From NCBI GenBank assembly GCA_946800325.1, contig OX326959.1, positions 40,848,908-40,912,907 of the forward strand: a stretch of 64,000 bases of DNA, read 5' to 3'. The position numbers and the translations under genes were made by a program. Shown in pieces: positions 47,611 to 58,758 of the stretch. This DNA is from Luzula sylvatica (Eukaryota > Streptophyta > Magnoliopsida > Poales > Juncaceae). The notes below the pieces were generated by a model. The model was given only the letters and a program-made list of their open reading frames with translations. It was not told where the DNA came from and ran no database searches. Each line of letters opens with the position of its first letter. Positions within the stretch are counted from its first letter, which is position 1.

Positions 47611-48823
47611 TAAAATATTAAATGATGTATTTATGTGTTAATTTTTAAGATGTTAAACCATGTTCACTTCATTAAGGCTCTTTGGAGAGAGTTCTAGGAG
47701 GGTGTACATCACTACTTTTTTAATTTAGGGGCAATTTCTTTTGTATCCCTCTAAAAATTCAAAATAACATATTTATCCCTCCAAAATAATCAATTACATA
47801 TTTATCCCTACTAAATCAAGTTTATTTCAAATTCATCAAAAATTAACAGACATGTTAATTTAAACAGAAAAATATTATGTTGACTAATATACCCTTGATC
47901 TAATAACCCGACCCATTAAAAACCTAACCCTACCCGTTAACCCTAAACCTAACTTAATCTATTAATCTACCAATGTCTAAACCTGGACTCTTTAGCGACG
48001 AGTCTTCTCCAATCCTTCTCTAAACCGACGAGAAGAGCGACGCACGAACCGACGAGAAGAGCGAAGAGCAACGCACGAAGACACTGGCGACTGGCGACAA
48101 GAAGAGGGCCCTGCAATCACACTGGCGACCCGGCGACGCTGGCGACACGGCGACTAGCGACGGGCGGCGAACCGGCGGCAAGACGACATGGCGACTGGCG
48201 GCGAACTGGCGACCTACGACGCTGGTACTGGTACGATTGGGTGTATTTTGGTCGATTTGGGATGAATTAAGGAAATTTTGTGTCAGCGTATGACAATAGT
48301 GTGAACAGTTACGACAATAGTGTGAACAGTACATACGCTGACAATAGTGTTAACAGCAGTGAACAGTCTATTGGCTGAAAAAATGGTTGATTGGGAACAA
48401 ATTGAAGTGAAATTTTATTAATCACGACTTAGTTGGGGTCAACTATGGTCCATTTAGGCTGTATTAAGGCATATTGGATCAAAAAATTGTCAATTAGGGA
48501 CACTGATGACATGGGGATGCGTGAAGAACACTGGCGACCCTTGGGGAATCATGACGACTCGTAAGGAACGCTTGGCATCTAAGTACCTTCTCCCCTTTTC
48601 CAAACCGTCGTTCGATCTATATTGTAAAATTTCTATATCTATTCTCTCGAAAAATCAGACTAAGTTCATGTTAGATTGACTTCGGGGTTGATTTCTCTTG
48701 GACAATGGATTTCGACACCAATTTGAGAAACATAAAGGAATCGATTAGAAGGGCAAATGAGGCATGAGCAAAAATCAAGATTGGTCCTGAACTGGAGGTC
48801 ACCGGTTATGGTTTCGTGTCGGT

Positions 48824-49075
48824 GTCAAGTCATGTATGTTTGTAATTGTTTCGAGTCGGAATCGAGTCATGTATCTTTATAATTGTATTTTAACTTTGTT
48901 ATTGTTTCGAATCTTGGATCAAGTCATGTATGTTTGTAATTGTTTCGAGTCGGAATCGAGTCTTGTATCTTTATAATTGTATTTTAACTTTGTTATTGTT
49001 TCGAATCTTGGATCAAGTCATGTATCTTTGTAAATGTTTCAAGTCTGAATCGAGTCATGTATCTTTGTAATCGTG
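48824..49075. repeat. ~95-bp tandem repeat inside the MULE
   Basis: Units start at 48824, 48919 and 49013 with TCAAGTCATGTAT and contain TTTCGAGTCGGAATCGAGTC; about 2.6 copies. Confidence 0.85.
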
Positions 49076-49214
49076 TTGTAAATTTTTGTGATCGTCTTGT
49101 ATGTCAATCGGGATACGAAATTATTAAGTTAAGCTCTGTCAAATTTTCCTTAAAATTATTTTGTAATTGATAGTTTCTAATTTTTTCTTAAAATTTTTCT
49201 GTAATTGTTATATA

Positions 49215-49592
49215 CTAAAAAACATAACAAAAAAACAACAATAATATTAAATTCATAACAAAACAACAAATACAACAAATACAACAAATGATAATTAAGA
49301 CCTCGTCTCTGCACTTCGGCCAAGGAATCGGAGTTTTGTATCCCTTAGGACAATGTCTCTCGAATCTCTCCCCTCTTTCGGTCGATTCGAGCTTCTTGAT
49401 TTCCTCCTCGTTGTCCAAACATGGTATATACTCCCTCAATCCATCTTCACAAACGCTAAATTTCTTCACGCTAATCCTCCAGTCAATTCCTCCTTTATCC
49501 TCTTCGCGGCTGTTAACACTATTGTCAGCGTATGTACTGTTCACTGCTTCCAGATCTGAATCCGATAATCCAGTATCGAAATCATCTCGCAT
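49215..49592 (-). pseudogene. Captured fragment of a DUF248/PMT-type methyltransferase gene
   Basis: A 125-codon minus-strand frame lies wholly inside the MULE. Its middle (about residues 38-95) reads SVCEDGLREYIPCLDNEEEI, then ERFERHCP and GYKTPIPWPKCRDEV. In plant PMT proteins (DUF248, Golgi-located putative methyltransferases such as QUA2-like proteins) YIPCLDN and ERHCP precede GYK.PI.WP.SRD at the start of the catalytic region. Here the segment linking ERHCP to KGYK is shortened and the frame then runs into hydrophobic non-homologous sequence (CCICCICCF). It is a fragment, not a complete gene, and the methyltransferase core is absent. The N-terminal part (DDFDTGLSDSDLEAVNSTYADN) is not recognised. 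Confidence 0.7.
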
Positions 49593-50830
49593 TGTGCCAT
49601 TTTTGTCTACAATTGATGAAATTGATGAAATTAATGAAATTGATGAAATTCAACCTGGAAATTGATGAAATTGAACCTAAATTGACATGAAAATGACGAA
49701 ATTAAACCTGAAATTGTCTAGCTAGGTAAATCAGTGAGCTCATTAACCTGAAATTGCAACACATCCTTTTATTTCTTCAATTTTCAATACAGAAATTGTA
49801 ACACATCCTTTTATTTTTCTAAATTGACTCGAAATTACAAGAAAATTGAAGAAAAAATGAAGGAAATTACAAGAAATTGAAGACAAATTCGTAGAGGAGA
49901 GTGTCGCAACGAAGAGTGTGAAGAATCGAAGAGGAACTGATGAAAAAGTGGCGAAAAAATCGATGAAGTGGACTGTCGCAGCGAAAAGAATAGCGAAGAG
50001 GACCAGAAGCGTGTGAATTCGAAGAGGAGAAGCACTCTCCCTGGCCCCTGTCATCGTCGCAGGCAGCTGCATCGCGTCGCAGTCATACGTTCAGGTCGCG
50101 GCGGTGGAGCACATAACACACAAGCGATAGTCGCTAGGGTTTGCTAGGAGAGGGACTGATGCTAATCGCTAGGGTTTTGCTAGGAGAAGAGGAACATCTC
50201 TGCTGGAAAGCTCACGAAGAGATGGGTATATCAGGCTCTCCAATTATATCAGTTTTAACAAAGAGAAGGGTATTATGGTCATTAATAATTTTATTGGTTA
50301 TTTAATTAAATTTTAAAATTAAGATAATATTTTATTTAACAGAAAACTAACAGAAAGTTAACGGTAGGGATAAATTTGATATTTATAAATTTTGAGTGGA
50401 TATTTATGATATTAATTGTGTTAAGAAGGGATAAATATGTAATTATCAATTTCTGAGGGATAAATATGTTATTTTGAACTCTTGTAGGGACATGGAAGAA
50501 ATTTCCCCTTTAATTTATAATTTAACATCATAGTTTATGGTTGAACTATGTTAATTTATGGTTTAACATTTCGTTAAAGGGTCAAATCATAAATTAATGT
50601 ATTGAAAATTAAAATGTTAAATCATATTCACATCATCAAGAATTACGAGAGAGAGTATCGGGGGATATCCAACATTTTTCTTTTATTTTATCGGTGCCTA
50701 AACAGCAACAAATTAAATATAAACAGTCCACTGCAGCCAGTACAGAGAATACTTAAAAAAAGGCAACAATTGTTTATAAATAAGACTAGGTCAGCAAAAA
50801 CATACGTGCATAAACTTCAGTACTTAACCT

Positions 50831-50836
50831 TATAAG
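50831..50836 (+). promoter_or_regulatory. TATA box of the first DUF247 gene
   Basis: TATAAG about 290 bp upstream of the ATG and about 70 bp before a 5' UTR intron. The second copy has TTATAAAT at about 56485 in the equivalent place. Confidence 0.5.
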
Positions 50837-50899
50837 TAGTGAATGCGCGAGAGAGAGAATTCATAACATCCATTGAGAGCTGAAAGTCTCACTCAAAAA

Positions 50900-51057
50900 G
50901 TAAGTAAAATTTTCTGTTTTCCTTCAAAAAGAATTTGGTGTTTCTCTTTCTAGTTAAGATTTTTTACATTTCGTTCCTGACACATACACAATTAACCTCC
51001 ATGAGATATTAGTAGTTAGTACTAGCAAAAATAATTTTTGAACTTTTTTTTTGTCAG
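50900..51057 (+). other. 5' UTR intron of the first DUF247 gene
   Basis: Donor GTAAGTAAAA at 50900 and acceptor TTTTTTTTGTCAG ending at 51057, followed by TAAAGAAGGCCTGAG. The paralogue has the same layout (donor 56599, acceptor 57091, then TAAAAGATGGCTTGAG). Predicted from sequence only. Confidence 0.55.
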
Positions 51058-51122
51058 TAAAGAAGGCCTGAGAATCTTCAGAAACAAAAAATACAAAAAG
51101 TATTTAATCAAACAAGTCTGAG

Positions 51123-52732
51123 ATGTCTCAAGTAGATTATGGCAATATCGAAATAAAAATCGATGATCCCTTGGCAATCTCCATCAAGGAAAAGATAGAG
51201 AATCTACGGTTTAAGCCATTGGGAAGTAAACAATTCACCATTTTTCGGGTGCCCACTTACATTCGAGAGATAAACAAGAACTTTTACGAGCCACGCATAG
51301 TCTCAGTTGGGCCGTATCATCGAGGTAGGACCCACCTCAAAGCCATGGAAGAACAAAAAATACGTTACCTAGAAAGGCTCCTCCTTGAAAACCCTGACAT
51401 CACGTTGTGTGCGTATGTCAAGGAATTGCGAGAATTGGAGAATGCTGCGCGAAGATGCTATTATGAGAGAATCGATCACATGAGTAGTGATGAATTTATA
51501 ACCATGTTGTTGCTCGATAGCGTCTTTATTATCCAAGTAGTCGTGAATTGGACATTCCGAAGCGATGATAATATTGAAGATATTGTTTATGATATCCCTT
51601 GGAATGTGCCTCTAATAAAGAGCGATCTCTTGATGCTCGAAAACCAGATTCCCTTTTTCGTCCTGGAGAAAGTGTTCAAACTATACTCAACCAGGAACGA
51701 AGATTATAAATCCTCGAGCTCGTGCAACTATGACACGTTGAGTCAATGTAGTGACCTCGAAAAGGCTTCCCTATTCGACGTGTTGGTCGGTTTTTTGGAG
51801 CATGGAAATGATAACTTCCCCATACCAGGTCCAGATAACATTTATGATCATCTACTCCATTTCTACTACGACCGTTTCATGTCCGTGCAAGATCTTCCGA
51901 GTATATGTCGTAAAAAATCCTTTCTCGAAAAGCTCAAACCGAATAAGGTGTTCCCTTTAATCTCATCTAGCATTAGAAGGTTGACCATGAGGAAAAATTG
52001 TGGATTGTTGATTACCAAACGTTCCCCGAGGATGATTCCATGTGCGACCGAGCTTACGGAAGCGGGAATAACTTTCAAAAGATCCGACTCTAAGAGTATT
52101 TTCGACGTGGGTTTTTGTAGCGGGGTACTGAAAATCCCGTATATTCCTGTCGAGGAGAGCACAAGGCCTCGAATAATGAACCTCATAGCTTACGAGCAGT
52201 GTAGTCGTCAGAAACAAAGGCCCCTCACGAGCTATGCGGTATTAATGGATTGCATAATAAATACACCGAAGGACGTGCTCATATTGCAACAAGGAGGGAT
52301 CATCGAGAATAAACTGGCCGACGAAAACGAGGCGGCCATGTTTTTCAACCAGCTCAGGTATTTTCTTTCTTTTTTATATCTAAAGAAGATGATAAATTTT
52401 TTATCTAGTTTCATTAAGAATTAGAAGAAGCCCTATAAATATTTTTCTAGAAAACTTGTTATATCAAGTAACTTAAAATAAAAATCATAAAATTTCCACC
52501 AAGCAGGTACTGCTCTTATCTCGACTACGACGAGCACCACTTGGCCGGTATATTCAGAGAAGTGAAGAAATACTGTGAGTCCAAGTGGCAGAAATATAGG
52601 GCGAAACTATGCCGTGATTACTTCAGCAGCCCTTGGGCGATTATCTCTTTCTTTGCTGCAGTTTTTCTTTTGCTGCTAACCGCAATTCAGTCTCTCTACG
52701 GAGTTTTATCATACTATCATCCCCAACATTAG
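51123..52732 (+). CDS. DUF247 family protein (two exons)
   Basis: A plant-specific DUF247 (PF03140) protein, generally a membrane-anchored protein of unknown biochemical role; in grasses some members act in self-incompatibility. Exon 1 is 51123-52357, intron GTATTTTC...AAGCAG 52358-52506, exon 2 52507-52732. Together they give 486 residues, a normal family length. Family signatures in order are YEPRIVSVGPYHRG near 55, LLLDSVFII near 127, DLLMLENQIPFFVLEKVF near 167, TSYAVLMDCIINTP near 372 with a Gly-Gly-Ile turn, then C-terminal WAIISFFAAVFLLLLTAIQ as a single membrane helix (about 456-478) with a short tail. No signal peptide is seen. The ATG follows a 5' UTR intron. The frame read past the donor at 52358 stops after 22 codons, so splicing is needed for the membrane anchor. 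All domains are intact. Confidence 0.93.
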
Positions 52733-53770
52733 AATTAGAAATTCCGTAGCGAAACAATGATTCATGTTGTGTAAGTAATTTATTCAGCACAATACTATCT
52801 CTTGTTGGCATGTTATTGAAAGAAAGAAATTCTAAACTTTCGTAATTTGTTAGTTCAGAGGTAAAATATGTGTCGATTAGTGAGTGACTTATTTGTTAAT
52901 TATGAGTTGAATTTAGTATTTACTTACTTGAATATGTTAGTTTGTTTGGAGGTGTGATTTATTATTTGTAAGTTATTTGTGGTTAAATGATTGATTAGTT
53001 GTAAAAGAATATTTAGGTTTTAACTAATATGTTGCGGTTTGTAAACTTAATTTTTTTTTTAAAAAAAAAGACTACTCGCATTAGTTACTATGACTAAGCG
53101 AATCAACGAATAAGAAACTGAATTGGTCTCAAATTCTAATGATTTGTCAATTAGGAATTGAATCTTTAAGCCAGAATTATGTCGCTTAGGGCTTAATCAC
53201 CACTGACATCATCAACTTAATCGAGAATAAAAGAAAGAACTCAAGATAATTCGAAGAAAATCCAATATAAATAATTGGAAGAAAATGTTTCAAATTAGTA
53301 ATTAGATTAAAAAAAATAGACTTTGTAATAAATAATTGAAATTATCTATCTAATTGTGTATACTATCTCTTATAGTAGTAATATTTATTTAACTGAAACA
53401 AGAGAAAAAACAATAAATATCTGGATCAGGAGTTCAGTATCTTGGATTGACGGTGAGATTCTACCGGCAATGAAAACCATTTTTTTCAGATATTCCGGTT
53501 TATACGGTGCTTTGGAAACCTGTAATATAATGATTTGCCTTTCTTTGATCCCAATTATGTTGTTATTATGTTTGTCCCTTCCAAACTGAAATTATTGAAA
53601 TTAGTGAAAGTTAGACATGCTTTTCAAGCGTGGATATTAGAATTAATGATCTATGAATAATTATTTAATGTTCTAGTGTGTTTGATTAGCCGAGTAGAAG
53701 AAGAGATTCCTTTTGGCTTCTCAGGTCAAGGTCTTCTTAAAATATTACTTTAGTTCATACATTTAAAGCC
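52733..53770 (+). other. Downstream region of the first DUF247 gene with a duplicated block
   Basis: Mostly AT-rich. At 53485-53600 a block with TTCCGGTTTATACGGTGCTTT and CCCTTCCAAACTGAAATTATTG is preceded by TTTTTTTCAG. The same block, also after TTTTCACAG, follows the second DUF247 copy at about 59233-59330. A 77-codon open stretch (53356-53589) overlaps it but is not preserved in the other copy, so I do not call a gene. Confidence 0.5.
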
Positions 53771-53799
53771 ACGACCAAGTTTGTAATTACAACAATAGT

Positions 53800-54850
53800 C
53801 ATCATAGTTTTGAAATAAAAAAAATGACACTCGAATTTATAAAACTTTAGAATTTGTCAAATTTAATTTTCGTTGATATTATTCTTACAAGCCATATTGT
53901 ACTATTGTAAATACCCAACACATATTATATTTTATTGTTAAATCTTAAAAAATTATATTTTCTTTAAAAAATAAAAGTGTACGTCTTAAAAAAATTATAA
54001 AATAATATATCTAATAGAATTTTATTTCGGAAATGAAAATCATATTTTCAAAAATATTTTGTACAAAAAATGATTACATTTCGGTATAAAATTATATTCT
54101 CATTGCGATAATTTGAAAAATGATATTACATTTTTTATACAATATGTTTTAGTTTTTCTCAAATATAATTATTAATTTATAATACTTATATCATTTTTGA
54201 AAATATTTGCAAAAAAAAAAAATATTTTAAACCATTTGCGATTTCTTCAAATTACTAATGATAAAAATATTTGTGATTTTCTACAAATTATATTTTCTTT
54301 AAAAAATAAATGTGTGCCGTGTACAAAAATTTTAAAATATTTTTAGTTTTCTACGAATTAGTCACTACCTCTCGCAATATCATTACTAATTTTTAGAAAT
54401 CGCAAATGGTTTAAATTATAATTTGTTTTTGCAAATATTTTCAAAAATGATAAAAATATTATAAATTATTTTATAATAATATTTATATTTGAGAAAACAA
54501 AAAAATATTGTATAAAAATATTATAAAAAAAATGTAATATGATTTTTCAAATTAGAACAATGAGAATATAATCTTATACTTAAATGTAATAATTTCTTGT
54601 ATAAAATATTTTTGAAAACATGATTTTTATTTGCAAAATAAAATACCATTAGATATTATTTTGTAAAATATGAATATTATTAGTATGCGCACATTTATTT
54701 TTTAAAATAAATATGATTTTGTAAGATTTAACAATGAAATATAGTATTTACTTTGATATTTATTTTTCTTCAATAATATATATGTTGTGTACATGCAATG
54801 ATATAATATGGGGGTGCAATATCAATGAAAAATAAATTGATGAACTCTCT
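53800..54850. mobile_element. Foldback-like element with ~400-bp imperfect inverted repeats
   Basis: The arms 53905-54345 and 54390-54765 are reverse complements over most of their length. Examples are AAATATTTGCAAA...CCATTTGCGATTTCT against AGAAATCGCAAATGG...TTTGCAAATATTTTC, and TTGTTAAATCTTA against AAGATTTAACAATG. It is very AT-rich and non-coding, and ends are not precisely defined. It lies between the two DUF247 copies. Confidence 0.6.
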
Positions 54851-56450
54851 ATTTTAGAAAAGTGCGAGGGCGTCATTTTTACTATTTCAAAAGTGTGATG
54901 GTTATCCTTGTAATTATAAATTTATTTGTCTATAAACAAAAAAAATATCCCTTAAAAGATTCTGTGATCTATTAGGGTCCCATGAAAAGACTGGACTTAT
55001 TCTCTTTTGTTACGAGTAATGATGGTAAGTTGTAACCTCAGATACTTATCATCCTCCAATTTAACTTAATCTGACATGATTGACTATTAGTTATATAAAT
55101 CAATTATTACTTTTTTTTTTTTTAACTATCATGTTATCATGTTAATCATATGAGTTAACTAGGATACAGAGGAGGTTGTGATGGTGAAATATAGAGGCCT
55201 GGTATAGAAATGACAATCCGAGGCTCGGACCGATTTTCGAATCGTTTCGATTTACAGGTTATTCGGTCTCGAGTCGTTTCGATTTTCGAATCATTCGGAT
55301 TCGTGTCATTCGATTTCAGTTCGGCTTCAATTTATGTTCTTTGATCTTTTGACATTTTTCGATTTGGGTGGGATCCGAATTCGGATCGGTCAAGTCATCA
55401 TTTCAGGTCGATCATATTTTGTCAACTCTAATAGGGTATGATGCGTAAAAGTTAACATACATGTTATGGATCTAATTTTTTTGAATTAACTATATGATCG
55501 CCATTTAGTGTCAATTTTTTTGAAAGTAAAAAGTAAATGGATTTTATAAGTTAATAACTTCATAATTTAAGTGGTCCAATGAATATTTGAATAAATTATG
55601 ACTCATTAGTTCAGTCCTAGTTCAGTCCCACTTGAAAAATTTAAGAGACAAAACTTTAATATTAATAAACTTACCTCATTGAATGTGTTCTTCTTTTATG
55701 TGTGATTCAGAACAATTCTCGTTCTTTTTCACTGTTTATATATATATAGACTAACTACTTAATTATTCTCGTTCTTTTATGTGTGATTCAGAACAATTCT
55801 GATTCAGAACAATTCTTCTTTTATGGCGGATTTTATATATATATATATATATATATGCGCGCGCGTGCGTGCGTGCGTGCGCGTGTGTTCTCGATATCCT
55901 CGCATAGTGGCGGATTTTATCAGAATTTCTTGAAGAAGACAAATGAAAGATTGTATCTGAAATTATCTTGCATCAATTTTTTTTTTTGGAGGAAAGGGCA
56001 AAAGTAAATTTTATATTGTTATACTGATAATATATACCAAATCACTAGATATATATATTGTTCGGCAAAATTTTTGAAGGGACGACGGTCTCCTCTGTCC
56101 CCCAGTTAAGATCCGTTCCAACTCTCGCGTGTATATTATATAACTATACATACGTAATAAGAGTTATATACGGTGTTTTCAAATCTCACTCAAACATTAT
56201 TGATACGTCACAAAGATTATTAATTAGACTGATTATTAGTTCATTTAATCATTAATTAATCGGTTAATTAAATTGACATGTTAATTAACAGGTACTAATA
56301 TTTATATATGAAACTTTATATATGAAACTGAATTGACACTTCAATTAAACGAATTTCGTTGACAGACGTTTATCACTTCAATTAATTATCTTCGATTTAC
56401 ACATCAACACCGTTGGAACGAGAGTGAAGGGAGGGGAAGGGCACCGTAAC
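54850..56450. other. Gene-free intergenic sequence between DUF247 copies
   Basis: Contains GGGTCCCATGAAAAGACT (54975), which recurs as GGGTCCCGTGAAAAGACT at 59531 and so belongs to the duplicated unit. It also has TTTCGATTTTCGAATC minisatellite words (55225-55330), a compound microsatellite, and otherwise nothing recognised. Confidence 0.4.
55836..55886. repeat. Compound microsatellite (TA)n(GC)n(GTGC)n
   Basis: A TA run passes directly into GCGCGCGTGCGTGCGTGC and GTGTG. Confidence 0.9.
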
Positions 56451-56598
56451 ATTTCCCATATGATAAGGCTGGCCGACCCACTACATTATAAATCATTTTC
56501 ACCTAGTAGCAATTGTCAGAGAGAAGAGAGGGAAGTTTGGGCGTGACTGAGGACGAATTTCTTAGCATTCATGGAAACTTGAAACTCAAATTTTAGAT

Positions 56599-57091
56599 GT
56601 AAGATTCACCTTACTCCTTCATTATTCTTTTTGTGCTACTCTTTTGCAGTTTTAGTTTGTTACGATTTGAACCCCATGCTGAACAAACTTGTGATGGTTG
56701 TCAGCAGTTGCACAGTACCAGTTGCTGGATTCATCACTTGGCCATGTTACGTTGGTTTCCAACAATTTAATAAAAAAATATTAGTTTCCAACAAAAATAC
56801 TTTGTGCTCGACCTTTAATAGTTCTGCCGATTGATGGGATTTGGATGGGATTTGGATAGGATTAGAGTAATATCCAAATCGAAATCCGATATAGAATTGA
56901 ATTCCGGATGCAAATGTAAATCCATTGGAACATCAAGATTTATGTGAATTTAGTTTATAATTTAGATCTGATTTTTATTCACTTCAAAATAATCTATCCC
57001 ATTTTTGAAAGTAAATACCTTGTCCCCAATTTCTTAATTGATTAACCCTATATGAAATTCCTAACACGGTTTTTTTTTACCTTTTTACTAG
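56599..57091 (+). other. 5' UTR intron of the second DUF247 copy
   Basis: Donor GTAAGATTCA, acceptor CTTTTTACTAG; longer than in the first copy. It contains short repeats of GGATTTGGATGGGAT near 56835. Confidence 0.45.
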
Positions 57092-57161
57092 TAAAAGATG
57101 GCTTGAGAGACTTCACAAGAATAAATACCGAAAAAGTTATTAATTAAGGAAAAAAGTAAAT

Positions 57162-58758
57162 ATGGCTCAATTAGGTTATAGTGATATCAAAATAACAATT
57201 GATATCGATGATCCCGTGACGATCTCTATCAAGAAGGAGATCGAAAATGATCAGTACGACCCATCAGAAAGCAAGCCATCCACCATTTTTCGAATGCCTT
57301 CATATGCCCGAGAGAGAAACAAGAACTTGTATGAGCCACGGGTAGTCTCGATTGGGCCATATCATCAGGGTGTGGCGCACCTCAAAGCCATGGAAAAACA
57401 GAAAAGGCGTTATGTACAGAAACTCCAACACGATAACCCTAGCATGCCATTGGATGAGTATGTTCGACAAATACGGAAATTGGAGAGTGCTGCGCGGGAA
57501 TGCTATTATGAGGGAATCGATCATATGAGGAGCGATAAATTTATAACCATGCTGGTGCTAGATAGCATGTTTATCATTCATGTAGCTGTGAGTTGGATGT
57601 TCCCAGATCCCAATGATAGAGATATTGTTTGGGATATCTCTTGGAACATGCCTCTAATAAAGAGTGATCTTTTGTTGTTGGAGAACCAGATCCCTTTTTT
57701 CGTTCTCGAGGAAGTGTTCAAACTTTATTCAACCACCGATGAAGATCGGTATAGCTCCTCGTGCGCAACCCCGTCAAACTTTGACACGTCGAGTCAAGAG
57801 AGTGATTACGAAAAGCCTTCCTTTTCGAAGTGCTGGTAGGGTTTCTAGATCATGGAGATGACAATTACCAGATACCGTGTCCAGATAGAATCTTTGATCA
57901 TTTACTCGATTTCTACTACGACTGCTACATGTCCATACAAGAGCGTAAGAAACCTCTCGAAAAGCCCAAATTTAAGAAGATATTCCCTTCTATCTCCTCC
58001 AGCATTAGAAGGTTGACCATGAAAAAAAACTGTGCATTGGGGACTACTACACGTTCGCCAAGAATGATTTCGTGTGCAACGGAGCTCAAAGAAGCAGGAA
58101 TAACATTCAAAAGATCCGATTCCAATAGTATTTATGGTGTAAATTTTTCTAGGGGGGTTTTGAAAATCCCGTATATTACTATTGAGGAGAACACGATGCC
58201 TCGAATAATGAATCTGATAGCGTTCGAACAATGTAGTTGTCAGGAGCGAAGGCCCTTCACGAGCTATGCGGTATTAATGGATTGCATAATAAATACGCCG
58301 AAGGATGTGCTCATATTGCAACAAGGAGGGATAATAGAAAACAAACTGGACGACGAGAACAAGTTGGCCATGTTTTTCAACCAATTGAGGTATTTTTTTT
58401 GTTTCATAAAGAATAAAAAAATGACCCTAAAATGAAAAATCATTTTTCATAACCACACCTTTTGATTGTACAATTAGAAACTACAACTTGTAGTATCAAT
58501 TATTAATCAAAAGGAACTACTCCGTTAATCAGGTACTGCTGCATTCTGGACTACGAGAAGCACCACTTGGCTGGTTTATTCCAAGAAGTGAAGAAATATT
58601 GTGACTCAAAGTGGCCGAAATATAGGGCGAAACTATGCCGTAAACACTTCAACAGCCCTTGGACGATTATCTCTCTCATTGGCGGAGTTCTTCTTTTGTT
58701 TTTGGCTGCAGTTCAGACTGGCTACGGAGTTTTATCATATTATCGGCCCCCGAACTAG
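57162..58758 (+). pseudogene. DUF247 paralogue with a 1-bp frameshift
   Basis: Closely similar to the first DUF247 protein throughout: YEPRVVSIGPYHQG, DLLLLENQIPFFVLEEVFKL, TSYAVLMDCIINTP, and a C-terminal helix after SPWTIISLIGG. The exon structure is the same, exon 1 57162-58389, intron 58390-58532, exon 2 58533-58758 (226 nt in both). Near 57821 the sequence CCTTTTCGAAG lacks one base relative to CCCTATTCGAC of the first gene. The frame then ends at 57839 (KCW stop) after 225 residues, while the continuation (VLVGFLDHGDD onward) is fully open in another frame. Everything else, including splice sites, looks sound. This is either a very recent pseudogene or a one-base sequencing error. Confidence 0.85.

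Larger units (their letters stand above)
47728..50508. mobile_element. MULE carrying captured gene sequence (Pack-MULE candidate)
   Basis: Long imperfect terminal inverted repeats (about 47728-47900 and 50280-50508) begin GGGGCAATTTCTT and GGGGAAATTTCTT and share words such as ATTTATCCCT. A perfect 9-bp duplication TTTAATTTA flanks it (47719-47727, 50509-50517). The interior is GC-richer than the surroundings and includes an antisense methyltransferase-like fragment, a GCGAC/GGCGAC-rich block (47990-48240) and a tandem repeat. No transposase is seen. Confidence 0.8.

Noticed and set aside
48020..48334. Minus-strand 104-codon frame
   Set aside because: Driven by a GCGAC/GGCGAC-rich simple-repeat block; no family resemblance.
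49288..49665. Plus-strand 125-codon frame in the MULE
   Set aside because: Shadow of the minus-strand methyltransferase-like fragment.
53356..53589. Possible small protein downstream of the first DUF247 gene
   Set aside because: The frame is not kept in the duplicated block at 59.2 kb.
55200..55440. A hAT-like MITE (TAGAAATGACAATCC ... TTTGTCAACTCTA)
   Set aside because: The ends resemble each other but no 8-bp duplication was found.
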